A stretch of DNA of 64,000 bases from Paenibacillus sp. DMB20 (GTDB lineage: Bacteria; Bacillota; Bacilli; Paenibacillales; Paenibacillaceae). The position numbers were made by a program, and so were the translations under genes. Shown here piece after piece: positions 14,980-21,621 of the stretch. The number at the start of each line of letters is the position of its first letter. Positions within the stretch are counted from its first letter, which is position 1. Location: NCBI RefSeq assembly GCF_000987955.1, contig NZ_LAZU01000012.1, forward strand, positions 1-64,000, read 5' to 3'. The notes under the pieces were generated by a model. It ran no database searches. It saw only the letters and a list, made by a program, of their open reading frames with translations, and had not been told where the DNA came from.

Positions 14980-15861
14980 ATGCTGGAAGAAACTTATGCA
15001 GAGTATAAGCCGAGGCTGTTCGGCCTTGCTTACCGGATGCTTGGAAGCGCGGCGGATGCGGAGGATATGGTTCAGGATGTTTTTGCACAGTATATGGTGA
15101 TCGATAAAGACGAGGTGCGGAACGAGCAGGCGTATTTGATGAAAATGACGGCAAACCGCTGCATTAACCTCATTCGTTCGTCGCGGAAGCGACGCGAAAC
15201 GTATGTCGGCCCCTGGCTGCCGGAACCCCTTCCGGATGCCGATAGGGAAGGACAGTCCGATCCTGCGGAGCGCCGCGAACAGGTCGGCTATGCATATTTG
15301 GTCATGTTACAACAGCTTACGCCGCTGGAGAGAACTGTATATATAACCAAGGAAACGCTGGGATTCGAGTACCGGGACATCGCGGAAATGCTGGATAAAA
15401 CCGAGCTTAGCTGCCGGAAAACATTCAGCCGGGCCGGTCGAAAAATGAAAACATTATCGGGCGGGTCTGACGCTTTCCCTTCCAAAGGAGCCGATCCTGG
15501 AGTACAGGACCGTTTTGTGGAGGCTTTTTTGCGTGCTTCCGATACGGGGAATTTCAAACCTTTGGTTGCTTTTCTGATGGAGGAGGTCACGCTTGTTTCC
15601 GACGGCGGCGGAAAAGCCCGCGCGGCTTTGAACCCGATTCTTGGCCTCAGCAGAGTGCAGGCGTTCTTTGAGGGACTTGCAGCGAAGGGGCGGTTCCGGG
15701 AAGGCTTTGTACCGGCCGGCGTCAACGGAGAGCTTTGCCTTTTGCTAAAGAACGAGGGGCGGATTGCCTGGGCGATATGCCCGGAGTGGGAGCCTGGCGG
15801 CTCCCGCATCCGAAAGCTGTATCTCATCGTGAACCCGGACAAACTGCGGCGTTTTAATTGA
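14980..15861 (+). CDS. ECF41-family RNA polymerase sigma factor with SnoaL-like C-terminal extension
   Basis: The 293-residue protein has region 2 (YKPRLFGLAYRMLGSAADAEDMVQDVF) and region 4 (TPLERTVYITKETLGFEYRDI). A roughly 110-residue NTF2/SnoaL-like extension replaces an anti-sigma partner. The three signatures I know from ECF41 are all present: WLPEP in the linker, DGGGK in the extension and NPDKL near the C terminus. The frame opens at 14908, but that ATG lies in the promoter; TAGGAGGAAG marks ATG 14980. Its 3' end overlaps the convergent carboxymuconolactone decarboxylase-family gene by 8 bases. That gene is the usual ECF41 target. Confidence 0.92.
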   Translation: MLEETYAEYKPRLFGLAYRMLGSAADAEDMVQDVFAQYMVIDKDEVRNEQAYLMKMTANRCINLIRSSRKRRETYVGPWLPEPLPDADREGQSDPAERREQVGYAYLVMLQQLTPLERTVYITKETLGFEYRDIAEMLDKTELSCRKTFSRAGRKMKTLSGGSDAFPSKGADPGVQDRFVEAFLRASDTGNFKPLVAFLMEEVTLVSDGGGKARAALNPILGLSRVQAFFEGLAAKGRFREGFVPAGVNGELCLLLKNEGRIAWAICPEWEPGGSRIRKLYLIVNPDKLRRFN

Positions 15862-16300
15862 AGCAGCCGGGGTACATGCCGGTGGATACGCCGATCCGGT
15901 TCCATGCGTTGATGATATTGATGGCCATGACGAGGTCGACGAATTGTTTTTCGTCAAAAAATTGCCGCACGCGCGCGTACACTTCGTCCGGAAGGCCGGA
16001 TTCGTGAAGCTTGGTGACATATTCGGTCAATTCCAGCACGGCCCGTTCTTCTTCGGTGAAGACCGGGACTTCGCGCCATACCGGAATAAGCATCAGTCGC
16101 TCCGTGCTTTCGCCCATCCCGAGCAGATCTTTGGCGTGCATGTCGATGCAGTAGGAGCAGCCGTTGATTTGCGACGACCGCAGCTTAATGAACTCGTACA
16201 GTTTTGGGTCGAGGCCGCTGTTTTTGATGAACTGCTCCAACCCCAGCATCGTTTTGAAGGCATCCGCATTCGCATTTCTGTAATTCATTCGAAGTTCCAT
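15854..16300 (-). CDS. Carboxymuconolactone decarboxylase/AhpD-family protein
   Basis: The 148-residue protein carries the AhpD-like redox motif CSYC followed by His in NGCSYCIDMHAKDLLGMGE, with the preceding KLRSSQ segment typical of the family. Such proteins are small alkylhydroperoxidase-like enzymes. They are the C of the COE genes (carboxymuconolactone decarboxylase, oxidoreductase, epimerase) linked to ECF41 sigma factors. A near-perfect ECF41 promoter lies upstream at 16349-16375. GGAG precedes ATG 16300; ATG 16288 is an alternative. Confidence 0.9.
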   Translation of the reverse strand: MELRMNYRNANADAFKTMLGLEQFIKNSGLDPKLYEFIKLRSSQINGCSYCIDMHAKDLLGMGESTERLMLIPVWREVPVFTEEERAVLELTEYVTKLHESGLPDEVYARVRQFFDEKQFVDLVMAINIINAWNRIGVSTGMYPGCFN

Positions 16301-16348
16301 GAGTAAGGGCTCCTTTACGGTATGATTTGTTTGGTTCTCATGCAGTAT

Positions 16349-16375
16349 GACAATCCGGCTTCCGGATTTGTGACG
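16349..16375 (-). promoter_or_regulatory. ECF41-type promoter of the AhpD-family gene
   Basis: On the minus strand CGTCACA, 16 bases, TGTC. It differs from the sigma gene's own promoter only in the first -35 base and keeps the same spacing and -10. The spacer holds an ATCCGG/CCGGAT dyad. Confidence 0.65.
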
Positions 16376-16392
16376 CAGAAACAGGAGTTTTT

Positions 16393-16498
16393 CCTGAAAA
16401 TTGCATGTAAAAAATGCACCCCCTAGAATTCATTGGAATAACCAGGGGGGGTCCAATGTCTATTCTAAGGGGTGCACTTCATTTTCAGGGATTTTTTC
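16393..16498 (-). terminator. Long hairpin, probable terminator of the protease gene
   Basis: Two nested stems are visible: TGCACCCC..TAGAAT with ATTCTA..GGGGTGCA, and ATTGGA with TCCAAT. An outer CCTGAAAAT/ATTTTCAGG pair encloses them. On the minus strand the inner hairpin ends in six T. The size and the GTGCA edge also recall insertion-sequence ends, so a mobile origin is possible. Confidence 0.55.
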
Positions 16499-16519
16499 AT
16501 ATTTAAACATCTGCAATGA

Positions 16520-17176
16520 TCAATTGGCGAAAAGCTTGTCCATAAAAGCATGCGTCAAGGGGGCGCTTTTCTTCAGTTCTTCGCGTGTTGTTGAATTATA
16601 CAGATACAAGCTGGCGGCCTCGGCGTAATATTCGGCGGGATAAGCCGATATGTAGCCATCCTGGCCGTAATTCGCGACAGCTTCTTTATTAAAAATATTC
16701 TTGAATTCTTCGGTATCGCTAACGCCGTTAAATACAAAACGGTCTACGGCGTGCAGCGTTTCATGAATTTCCAGGTTGAACGAATTGTGTCCCTTGCCCT
16801 TCTTGCTGTAGCCGATCCGAACGACGACAATTTTCTCGCTGACACCCGGGATGTCGTCCCAGGTCAGGCCGGTCCCTTCCCAGCCTCTGGGAGTGACGCC
16901 TTTCAAATAACTGAGTTCAGGTTCATTGGTGATGGTACCATTGACCAGTTTGATCTTTACGCCTTTATCATATAAAGTCGTCAGGATAGGTGCGGGGATT
17001 TTCTCAAGCCGCTTCATCATGGCCTGGGCTTCTTTTTCGTTGTAACTGCCGGCCGGCAGGACAACCAACTGATCGAGAACGGAATTTTCCGCATGAACCG
17101 TGTATGTAGGGAGAACGCTAACCATAATACAGAAGGCGAGTACGGTTAAAGCACGTTTCATCCACTTCATTTGCAA
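16520..17176 (-). CDS. Secreted Pro-Pro endopeptidase (PPEP)/anthrax-lethal-factor-like zinc metalloprotease
   Basis: The 218-residue precursor has a signal peptide (residues 1-29, ending VHA). The zinc motif is HETLH (His138, Glu139, His142) in NSFNLEIHETLHAVDRFVFN, with downstream acidic candidates Glu182 and Glu186 in AYPAEYYAEA for the third ligand. Length, the HExxH context and the late Glu match the PPEP group: PPEP-1/Zmp1 of Clostridioides difficile and PPEP-2 of Paenibacillus alvei. These cut surface proteins between prolines. GGAGGA precedes ATG 17176. Two tandem c-di-GMP-I riboswitches lie in the leader, echoing control of PPEP-1 by c-di-GMP. Substrate is not visible in this window. 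Confidence 0.85.
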   Translation of the reverse strand: MQMKWMKRALTVLAFCIMVSVLPTYTVHAENSVLDQLVVLPAGSYNEKEAQAMMKRLEKIPAPILTTLYDKGVKIKLVNGTITNEPELSYLKGVTPRGWEGTGLTWDDIPGVSEKIVVVRIGYSKKGKGHNSFNLEIHETLHAVDRFVFNGVSDTEEFKNIFNKEAVANYGQDGYISAYPAEYYAEAASLYLYNSTTREELKKSAPLTHAFMDKLFAN

Positions 17177-17228
17177 TCATTCCTCCATAAGCCCAGGCAA
17201 GCATTCCACCGCTTGAAGCTGAGCTTAA

Positions 17229-17320
17229 AATATCGGTAACTGGCTAGCATAGCGAAATCGCGTTAGCTCCTATAGTTTTGCGCCACCATTTTTCAATGGA
17301 TTTGCCTTTGTCAATACGGA
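17229..17320 (-). promoter_or_regulatory. Cyclic-di-GMP-I (GEMM-I) riboswitch, gene-proximal copy
   Basis: Read on the minus strand the element runs GGCAAATCCATTGAAAAATGG, then GGCGCAAAACTATAGG, then GCTAGCCAGTTACCG. It has the GGCAAA and GCGCAAA core, a CCATT-GAAA-AATGG hairpin with a GNRA loop, the CTATAGG receptor region and the closing GTTACCG of GEMM-I RNAs. It lies 53 bases before the protease start. No T-run follows, so it may act on translation or through the hairpin before the ribosome binding site. Confidence 0.88.
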
Positions 17321-17348
17321 GTTGACGGTATGCAATTGTTAAATGATG

Positions 17349-17389
17349 CAAAAAACACGAAAAACCCTTCTTACCGAAATAAGAAGGGT
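17349..17389 (-). terminator. Terminator between the two riboswitches
   Basis: On the minus strand ACCCTTCTTA pairs with TAAGAAGGGT over a 6-base loop and is followed by TTTTTCGTGTTTTTT. It lies just downstream of the distal aptamer and is the likely expression platform of that riboswitch. Confidence 0.85.
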
Positions 17390-17419
17390 CACAAATAACA
17401 ACGAAACACGCTGCGCTTC

Positions 17420-17513
17420 TATATCGGTAACTGGCTGGCATAACGAAAAATCGCATTAGCCCCTATAGTTTTGCGTCACCACTTTTCAGTGGTTTTGCCC
17501 TTATCAATATATT
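17420..17513 (-). promoter_or_regulatory. Cyclic-di-GMP-I (GEMM-I) riboswitch, promoter-proximal copy
   Basis: This is a second full aptamer about 85% identical to the other: GGCAAAACCACTGAAAAGTGG, GACGCAAAACTATAGG, CAGCCAGTTACCG. The GNRA hairpin changes from CCATT/AATGG to CCACT/AGTGG. That is a compensated base-pair change and good evidence for a conserved RNA. Confidence 0.88.
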
Positions 17514-17544
17514 CATTTGGCAAATAAATCTATGAACTACCCTC

Positions 17545-17573
17545 ATATTAAATCCGATAGATTTAATAGTCAA
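17545..17573 (-). promoter_or_regulatory. Promoter of the riboswitch-protease transcript
   Basis: On the minus strand TTGACT (17568-17573), 17 bases, TAATAT (17545-17550). The start would fall about 25 bases before the first aptamer. Confidence 0.75.
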
Positions 17574-17689
17574 GAAGAAAGTCTAACCCTGTTGAATAAG
17601 GTTGTCTAGTGGCGAAACCGCTTATCCGCCCGTCATTACCGGAACCATCTTATCGGCATTCGGAGAGCGGGGGCTGCCCTCCAATGAAA

Positions 17690-18004
17690 CTAACCCATCA
17701 GCTTCAAAGCCAGAACGCAGCAAACGACCCCTGCGATGCAAAATAGGCGCAGCGGGCTTTTGGACTCACGGTATAACAAGATTCCCACGATGGCCGCGCC
17801 GACGGTTCCGATTCCTGTCCATACCGCATAGGCGGTAGACAAATCTATTGTTTTCATGGCGGCGGTCAGTAGATTAAAGCTTATGACGAATCCGCCAATC
17901 AGGATCAAATTATTGGGCCAATTATTGTTCTCGGCTACGCGTTTTATGCCGATGACCCCGATGATTTCCAGCAATCCTGCAAGAATTAATAACCCCCACG
18001 CCAT
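17690..18004 (-). CDS. Small multidrug resistance (SMR) family transporter
   Basis: The 104-residue protein has four membrane helices and the SMR hallmark Glu in LAGLLEIIGVIGIKR, followed by TAYAVWTGIGTVGAAIVGILLYRES. SMR proteins are proton-coupled exporters of cations or guanidinium-type compounds that work as dimers. The start ATG shares a base with the stop of the previous SMR-domain gene (TGATG), so the two are coupled and may form an unequal pair like YkkC/YkkD. Confidence 0.9.
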   Translation of the reverse strand: MAWGLLILAGLLEIIGVIGIKRVAENNNWPNNLILIGGFVISFNLLTAAMKTIDLSTAYAVWTGIGTVGAAIVGILLYRESKSPLRLFCIAGVVCCVLALKLMG

Positions 18005-18729
18005 CAGCTATTCTCCTTTCGTCCGCCCGTCATCTTCAGCAGGATAATAAAGACAAGCAATAACAGAATAATCCCTACTTTTAAAGGCTGAATGGAACCT
18101 TCCAGAATGGCTTCCATGGCGACGAGCCCGACCGTTCCGATTCCGGTAAAGACGCCGTATACGGTGCCGATGGGAAGGACCCTGGTTGCCCGGATAAGCA
18201 GTTCGAAGCTTATTAGCAGTGAGACCAGGACGATGGCGGAGGGAATGAAGCTGTATTTCATGCCGGATGCCCATACAATCTCCAGCGCCCCACCGATGAC
18301 AGTGAACGCCCAGCCTTTTCCGGTGCTTATGGGAGGCTTTTCTCGATCCGGGGAACCAAGCGAGGAATCAGCTTCGCCTTCTATATTTGAGCGGTTGTTG
18401 TTTTCCGGCACGGACATGCTTGAATTCCCGTCTTCCGGATGCAGCTCCTTATCCTTGCCGGGAAACAGGAGATAAATCAGATCGAAGATTCCATGAATAA
18501 GCAGAATCGTTTTCCATGTCTTGCTTATCCCATTGATCTTGTCATTCAAATAGATATCGATTCCGTGATTCCATAGGTTCAGGCTAATGTGCTCAAGGTA
18601 AGAGCCGCTCGGCAGTTCCTCTGCGGGGACAACCCCGATGTATAGCGCAAACAGCACATGCACGGTGATGAAGAGAAGGACGTGATAGATAAAATAGAAA
18701 CCGAATCTTGGCTTCCTATGCCGGGTCAT
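18004..18729 (-). CDS. SMR transporter domain fused to an extra N-terminal membrane domain
   Basis: Residues 1-90 hold two or three hydrophobic segments (YFIYHVLLFITVHVLFALYI, then TILLIHGIFDLIYLLFPG). A polar linker of about 45 residues follows, then a complete SMR unit from about residue 137 with its Glu in IGGALEIVWASGMKYS. SMR proteins are normally about 105 residues, so 241 is exceptional. I do not recognise the N-terminal domain. The gene overlaps the MerR gene upstream by 14 bases and the SMR gene downstream by one. Confidence 0.8.
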   Translation of the reverse strand: MTRHRKPRFGFYFIYHVLLFITVHVLFALYIGVVPAEELPSGSYLEHISLNLWNHGIDIYLNDKINGISKTWKTILLIHGIFDLIYLLFPGKDKELHPEDGNSSMSVPENNNRSNIEGEADSSLGSPDREKPPISTGKGWAFTVIGGALEIVWASGMKYSFIPSAIVLVSLLISFELLIRATRVLPIGTVYGVFTGIGTVGLVAMEAILEGSIQPLKVGIILLLLVFIILLKMTGGRKENS

Positions 18730-19501
18730 TGTTTGTTTCCCCCTCCGTTTGTTCCAAATAATAAGTTACGATCCGGTCCACGTAAGCCATGGTCTCGGCA
18801 TCTAGGCCATATACATTCGGGGCCTCGCTCTCGGCCGGCCTGATTTTATCCCAATATTTCTCCATTAAGACCGAATCCCCCTGAAACATGTGATCGGCAA
18901 TAACGAGAATTTGCTCCGCCAGTTCAAAAGATACAGGAGTATCGGCCGGCTCATGAACATGCTTCCGGACTTCCTTCAGCAACTTGGCCCACTCCTTGTT
19001 AATGGGATCCTCCAGGTCGTTGGTAGGAAGTTTTTCGATCTCCTCAGATGTAAAATGCTGTCGGCGCCATTTCCGGTAATCTTCCGGTCTTGCGTCCTGA
19101 AGTTCTTTGATGAATCTCATCATATCGTCGAGCTTGACCTCGTCATTCATTTCAATGGAGTACAGCGATCCTTGCAGCAGTTGTTCAATGCGGAAAAGCC
19201 TGAGCTGCTTTTGGCGTAGGGACTCGATCTGATTGGAAATGGCGTCCTTCCAAATATCCTCCCTCGTTCCATGGGCGGAGCTGAGGCTTTGCTGCCCCAG
19301 GATGCTTTTAATGGCTGACAACGAAAATCCCATTTCTTTTAAGACGGATATTTCCTGAAGCCTCAAAATATCGGAGCTGTTGTACAAGCGGTACCCGGTA
19401 TGGGGGTGCCTGCCGGGATTTAACAAGCCCAGTTTTTCATAGTAATGAAGGGTTTTGACCGTAACCCCCGTCTTTTCCGATAGTTCTCCGACGCGATACA
19501 T
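18716..19501 (-). CDS. MerR-family regulator of the SMR pair
   Basis: The N-terminal 70 residues are a MerR DNA-binding domain (VGELSEKTGVTVKTLHYYEK, GYRLYNSSDILRLQEI), followed by a dimerisation helix. The C-terminal 150 residues are helical and resemble the TipAS-like ligand-binding region of multidrug-responsive members. It heads the operon with the two SMR genes, which makes drug-induced control of efflux likely. Its own promoter at 19541-19570 has a MerR-type dyad. Confidence 0.9.
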   Translation of the reverse strand: MYRVGELSEKTGVTVKTLHYYEKLGLLNPGRHPHTGYRLYNSSDILRLQEISVLKEMGFSLSAIKSILGQQSLSSAHGTREDIWKDAISNQIESLRQKQLRLFRIEQLLQGSLYSIEMNDEVKLDDMMRFIKELQDARPEDYRKWRRQHFTSEEIEKLPTNDLEDPINKEWAKLLKEVRKHVHEPADTPVSFELAEQILVIADHMFQGDSVLMEKYWDKIRPAESEAPNVYGLDAETMAYVDRIVTYYLEQTEGETNNDPA

Positions 19502-19540
19502 GCTAATTCCTCCTTATCAAAACCCGTCGTCTGCATTTAG

Positions 19541-19570
19541 ATTAAAGCCTCCTCTATAGGGGAGGGTCAA
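19541..19570 (-). promoter_or_regulatory. MerR-type promoter/operator
   Basis: On the minus strand TTGACC and TTTAAT are 18 bases apart. The dyad CCTCCCCTATAGAGGAGG fills the spacer. This closely resembles drug-responsive MerR operators, which sit between -35 and -10. Confidence 0.75.
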
Positions 19571-19616
19571 GATTTTTTTGGTAAAAGGTATAAGCTTCAC
19601 ATCCAGCTAAGCAGAG

Positions 19617-19644
19617 TTGACATATCGATAATTCTCGATATAAT
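19617..19644 (+). promoter_or_regulatory. ArsR promoter with operator in the spacer
   Basis: TTGACA (19617-19622), 16 bases, TATAAT (19639-19644). The perfect inverted repeat ATATCGA-TAATTC-TCGATAT (19622-19641) fills the spacer and touches the -10. Bound repressor would block polymerase directly. Confidence 0.75.
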
Positions 19645-19651
19645 GAATCGT

Positions 19652-19954
19652 ATGAAACCAATTGACATTTTCAAAGCACTGTCCAATGAATCCAGGCTGC
19701 AAATTTTGCAATGGCTTAAGGAACCGGATCTGCATTTTACGCCCCATGAAGGGATTGATATGAACGAAACCGGGGTATGCGTAAGTCAGATTACGCAGAA
19801 ATTGAACATGACGCAGTCGACGGCTTCCCAGTATCTTTCGATCCTTCAGCGGGCAGGTCTGATCAAGACGGAGCGGATTGGAAAGTTTACGTACTACAAG
19901 AGAGATGAAGAGGCCATTCAGGCCATGGTCGATTTTTGGAAACAGGACTTGTGA
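19652..19954 (+). CDS. ArsR-family repressor, probably leaderless
   Basis: This is a compact winged-helix protein of about 100 residues: IFKALSNESRLQILQWL, then the recognition helix LNMTQSTASQYLSILQRAGL, then the wing GKFTYYKRDEEAI. The annotated frame could begin at ATG 19643, but that codon lies inside the -10 box. Transcription should begin near 19651, at the in-frame ATG 19652, so the mRNA would have no leader. It stands ahead of an MFS exporter gene carrying a similar CGATATATCG palindrome, so it likely controls that exporter. Confidence 0.85.
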   Translation: MKPIDIFKALSNESRLQILQWLKEPDLHFTPHEGIDMNETGVCVSQITQKLNMTQSTASQYLSILQRAGLIKTERIGKFTYYKRDEEAIQAMVDFWKQDL

Positions 19955-20044
19955 ACCGATGGGCTGAATTCCGGATAGGAGTTCGGTTTCTTTTTCGCCA
20001 TACAATTCGACAATTTGCGATATATGAATTTATTTTTGATACAT

Positions 20045-20054
20045 CGATATATCG
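20045..20054. promoter_or_regulatory. Candidate ArsR operator before the MFS gene
   Basis: CGATATATCG is a perfect 10-bp palindrome sharing the CGATAT half-site with the dyad in the arsR promoter. It lies 45 bases before the MFS start. Confidence 0.4.
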
Positions 20055-20098
20055 TAATGTGTCTTTATATAAGATCAGCAAAAAGGAGTGTATACAGT

Positions 20099-21272
20099 TT
20101 GACAAACACGTGGAAAATATACATTTTGGCGCTCGTTAGCTTTTTAGTCGGTACTTCGGAATATATCATATCCGGCATTTTGGATAAGATTGCAGATACG
20201 ATGGGGGTTTCCATAGCTGCCGCAGGGCAGCTGATCACGATTTTTTCCTTGGTATATGGTATAGGGACACCTGTTTTAATGGCCTTGACGGCCAGTCTGG
20301 ACCGGCGCAAGTTAATGATTTATGCCCTGGGTCTTTTTCGTCTTGGGGAATATCTTGTCCTTTGCCTTGCCGGGTTATGGGCTTTTTGTGGCCGCGCGCA
20401 TCATTATGGCGCTGGGAGCCGGCATGGTCGTGGTGACGGCATTGAATATTGCGGCAAAGATTGCCCTTTCGGGCAAACAGGCAAGTTCGATCGCAACCGT
20501 CGTGATGGGATTTACCGCTTCGCTCATTATCGGCGTGCCGATCGGCCGGATCGCAGCGGAAGCGATGGGTTGGAAGTCGGTATTTGGCGGGATTGCCCTG
20601 CTTGGGTTGCTAGCTATGGTGGTAATGTACTTCGTCGTTCCGCAAACGAAGGGGGATGAGCCAATCCCTCTGTTAAAGCAGCTCGCGCTTCTGAAAAAAA
20701 AGAAAGTAGCCTTGGGATTGTCCATCACGTTCTTCTGGCTCGGCGGTTATTCTGTAGCTTACACCTATCTGTCACCTTATCTGCTGAACGTCTCGGGAAT
20801 CGGCACCCATCTCCTGAGCGCAGCGCTGCTGATGTTCGGGCTTTCGAGCCTCGTCGGATCGAAATTCGGCGGCTACAGCACGGACCGATGGGGGGTTAAC
20901 TTTACGCTCATCGGAGGCATGGTGCTTCATATTCTCATGCTTGTGATGCTTTCCGTGGTTACGGACTCTCTAATCGGGGTGCTGGCCATTCTCGTCCTGT
21001 GGTCGTTCGCAGCTTGGTCATCAGGTCCGACGCAGCAATACCACCTCACCACCATCGAACCTGAAGCGTCCGGCGTCATGCTGGGGCTTAATCAATCGAT
21101 GATGCAGCTCGCCATGGCTGCCGGGGCCGGTATAGGAGGGATTGCGGTAGACCGGGTATCGCTCGCTTCGATCACCTGGTTCGGGGCGCTCGGGGTCGCC
21201 ATCGCGATCGTCGCAGCTGTGGCATTGTCACGGTCACGGTCCGTCCGCAAGGACTCGTCGGTAAAAGCATAA
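20099..21272 (+). pseudogene. MFS (DHA1) exporter, one-base frameshift in a T-run
   Basis: AAAAAGGAG precedes TTG 20099, giving LTNTWKIYILALVSFLVGTSEYIISG, a typical DHA1 first helix. The frame breaks after DRRKLMIYALGLF and resumes at VLGNILSFALPGYGLF. The break is at TTTTT (20334-20338), where four T would restore a continuous protein of about 390 residues with twelve helices. Downstream signatures such as ALGAGMVVVTALNIAAKIA are intact. This may be slippage, a recent mutation or a sequencing error. The gene is paired with the ArsR regulator upstream. Confidence 0.8.
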
Positions 21273-21325
21273 GCACAGCTTTGCCTGCAACCCGTATGCT
21301 TACGGGACCGTTAATACAGTAAGAT

Positions 21326-21373
21326 ACAGCGGTTAGAAAAGTGTCGTGACCGCTGTTCTTTTATTTTTTATCG
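21326..21373 (+). terminator. Terminator after the MFS gene
   Basis: ACAGCGGT (21326-21333) pairs with ACCGCTGT (21349-21356) and is followed by TCTTTTATTTTTT. A second small CCCGT/ACGGG hairpin lies just before it. Confidence 0.8.
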
Positions 21374-21398
21374 AATTCTGTTCATGTCAAAAATGAAG

Positions 21399-21427
21399 TT
21401 GACGCGCATGCGGCATATGAATAAAAT
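21399..21427 (+). promoter_or_regulatory. Pullulanase promoter
   Basis: TTGACG (21399-21404), 17 bases, TAAAAT (21422-21427). It is followed at once by the cre sites and leaves a leader of about 190 bases. Confidence 0.65.
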
Positions 21428-21432
21428 GGTAG

Positions 21433-21462
21433 ATGCAAACGTTTACATGAAATCGTTTTCAT
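21433..21462 (+). promoter_or_regulatory. Two overlapping CcpA cre sites
   Basis: ATGCAAACGTTTACAT (21433-21448) fits the cre consensus WTGNAARCGNWWWCAW at every position. ATGAAATCGTTTTCAT (21447-21462) misses it by one base. They lie over and just after the transcript start, a position that represses. A weaker match, ATGCAAGCGTTTGCTC, is at 21551-21566. Confidence 0.75.
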
Positions 21463-21621
21463 TAAGGGGCGGAAGATCACTTCGATAACCTATTCCTTTA
21501 TGAATTTTCAAATATAACCGCCCCTTTAAAATTGAAAAGTTCAAACTCATTTATGCAAGCGTTTGCTCAAAGAACGGCACCAAACATACAAAGTACATCA
21601 TTAAAGGAGGTTCAGTTTAAA

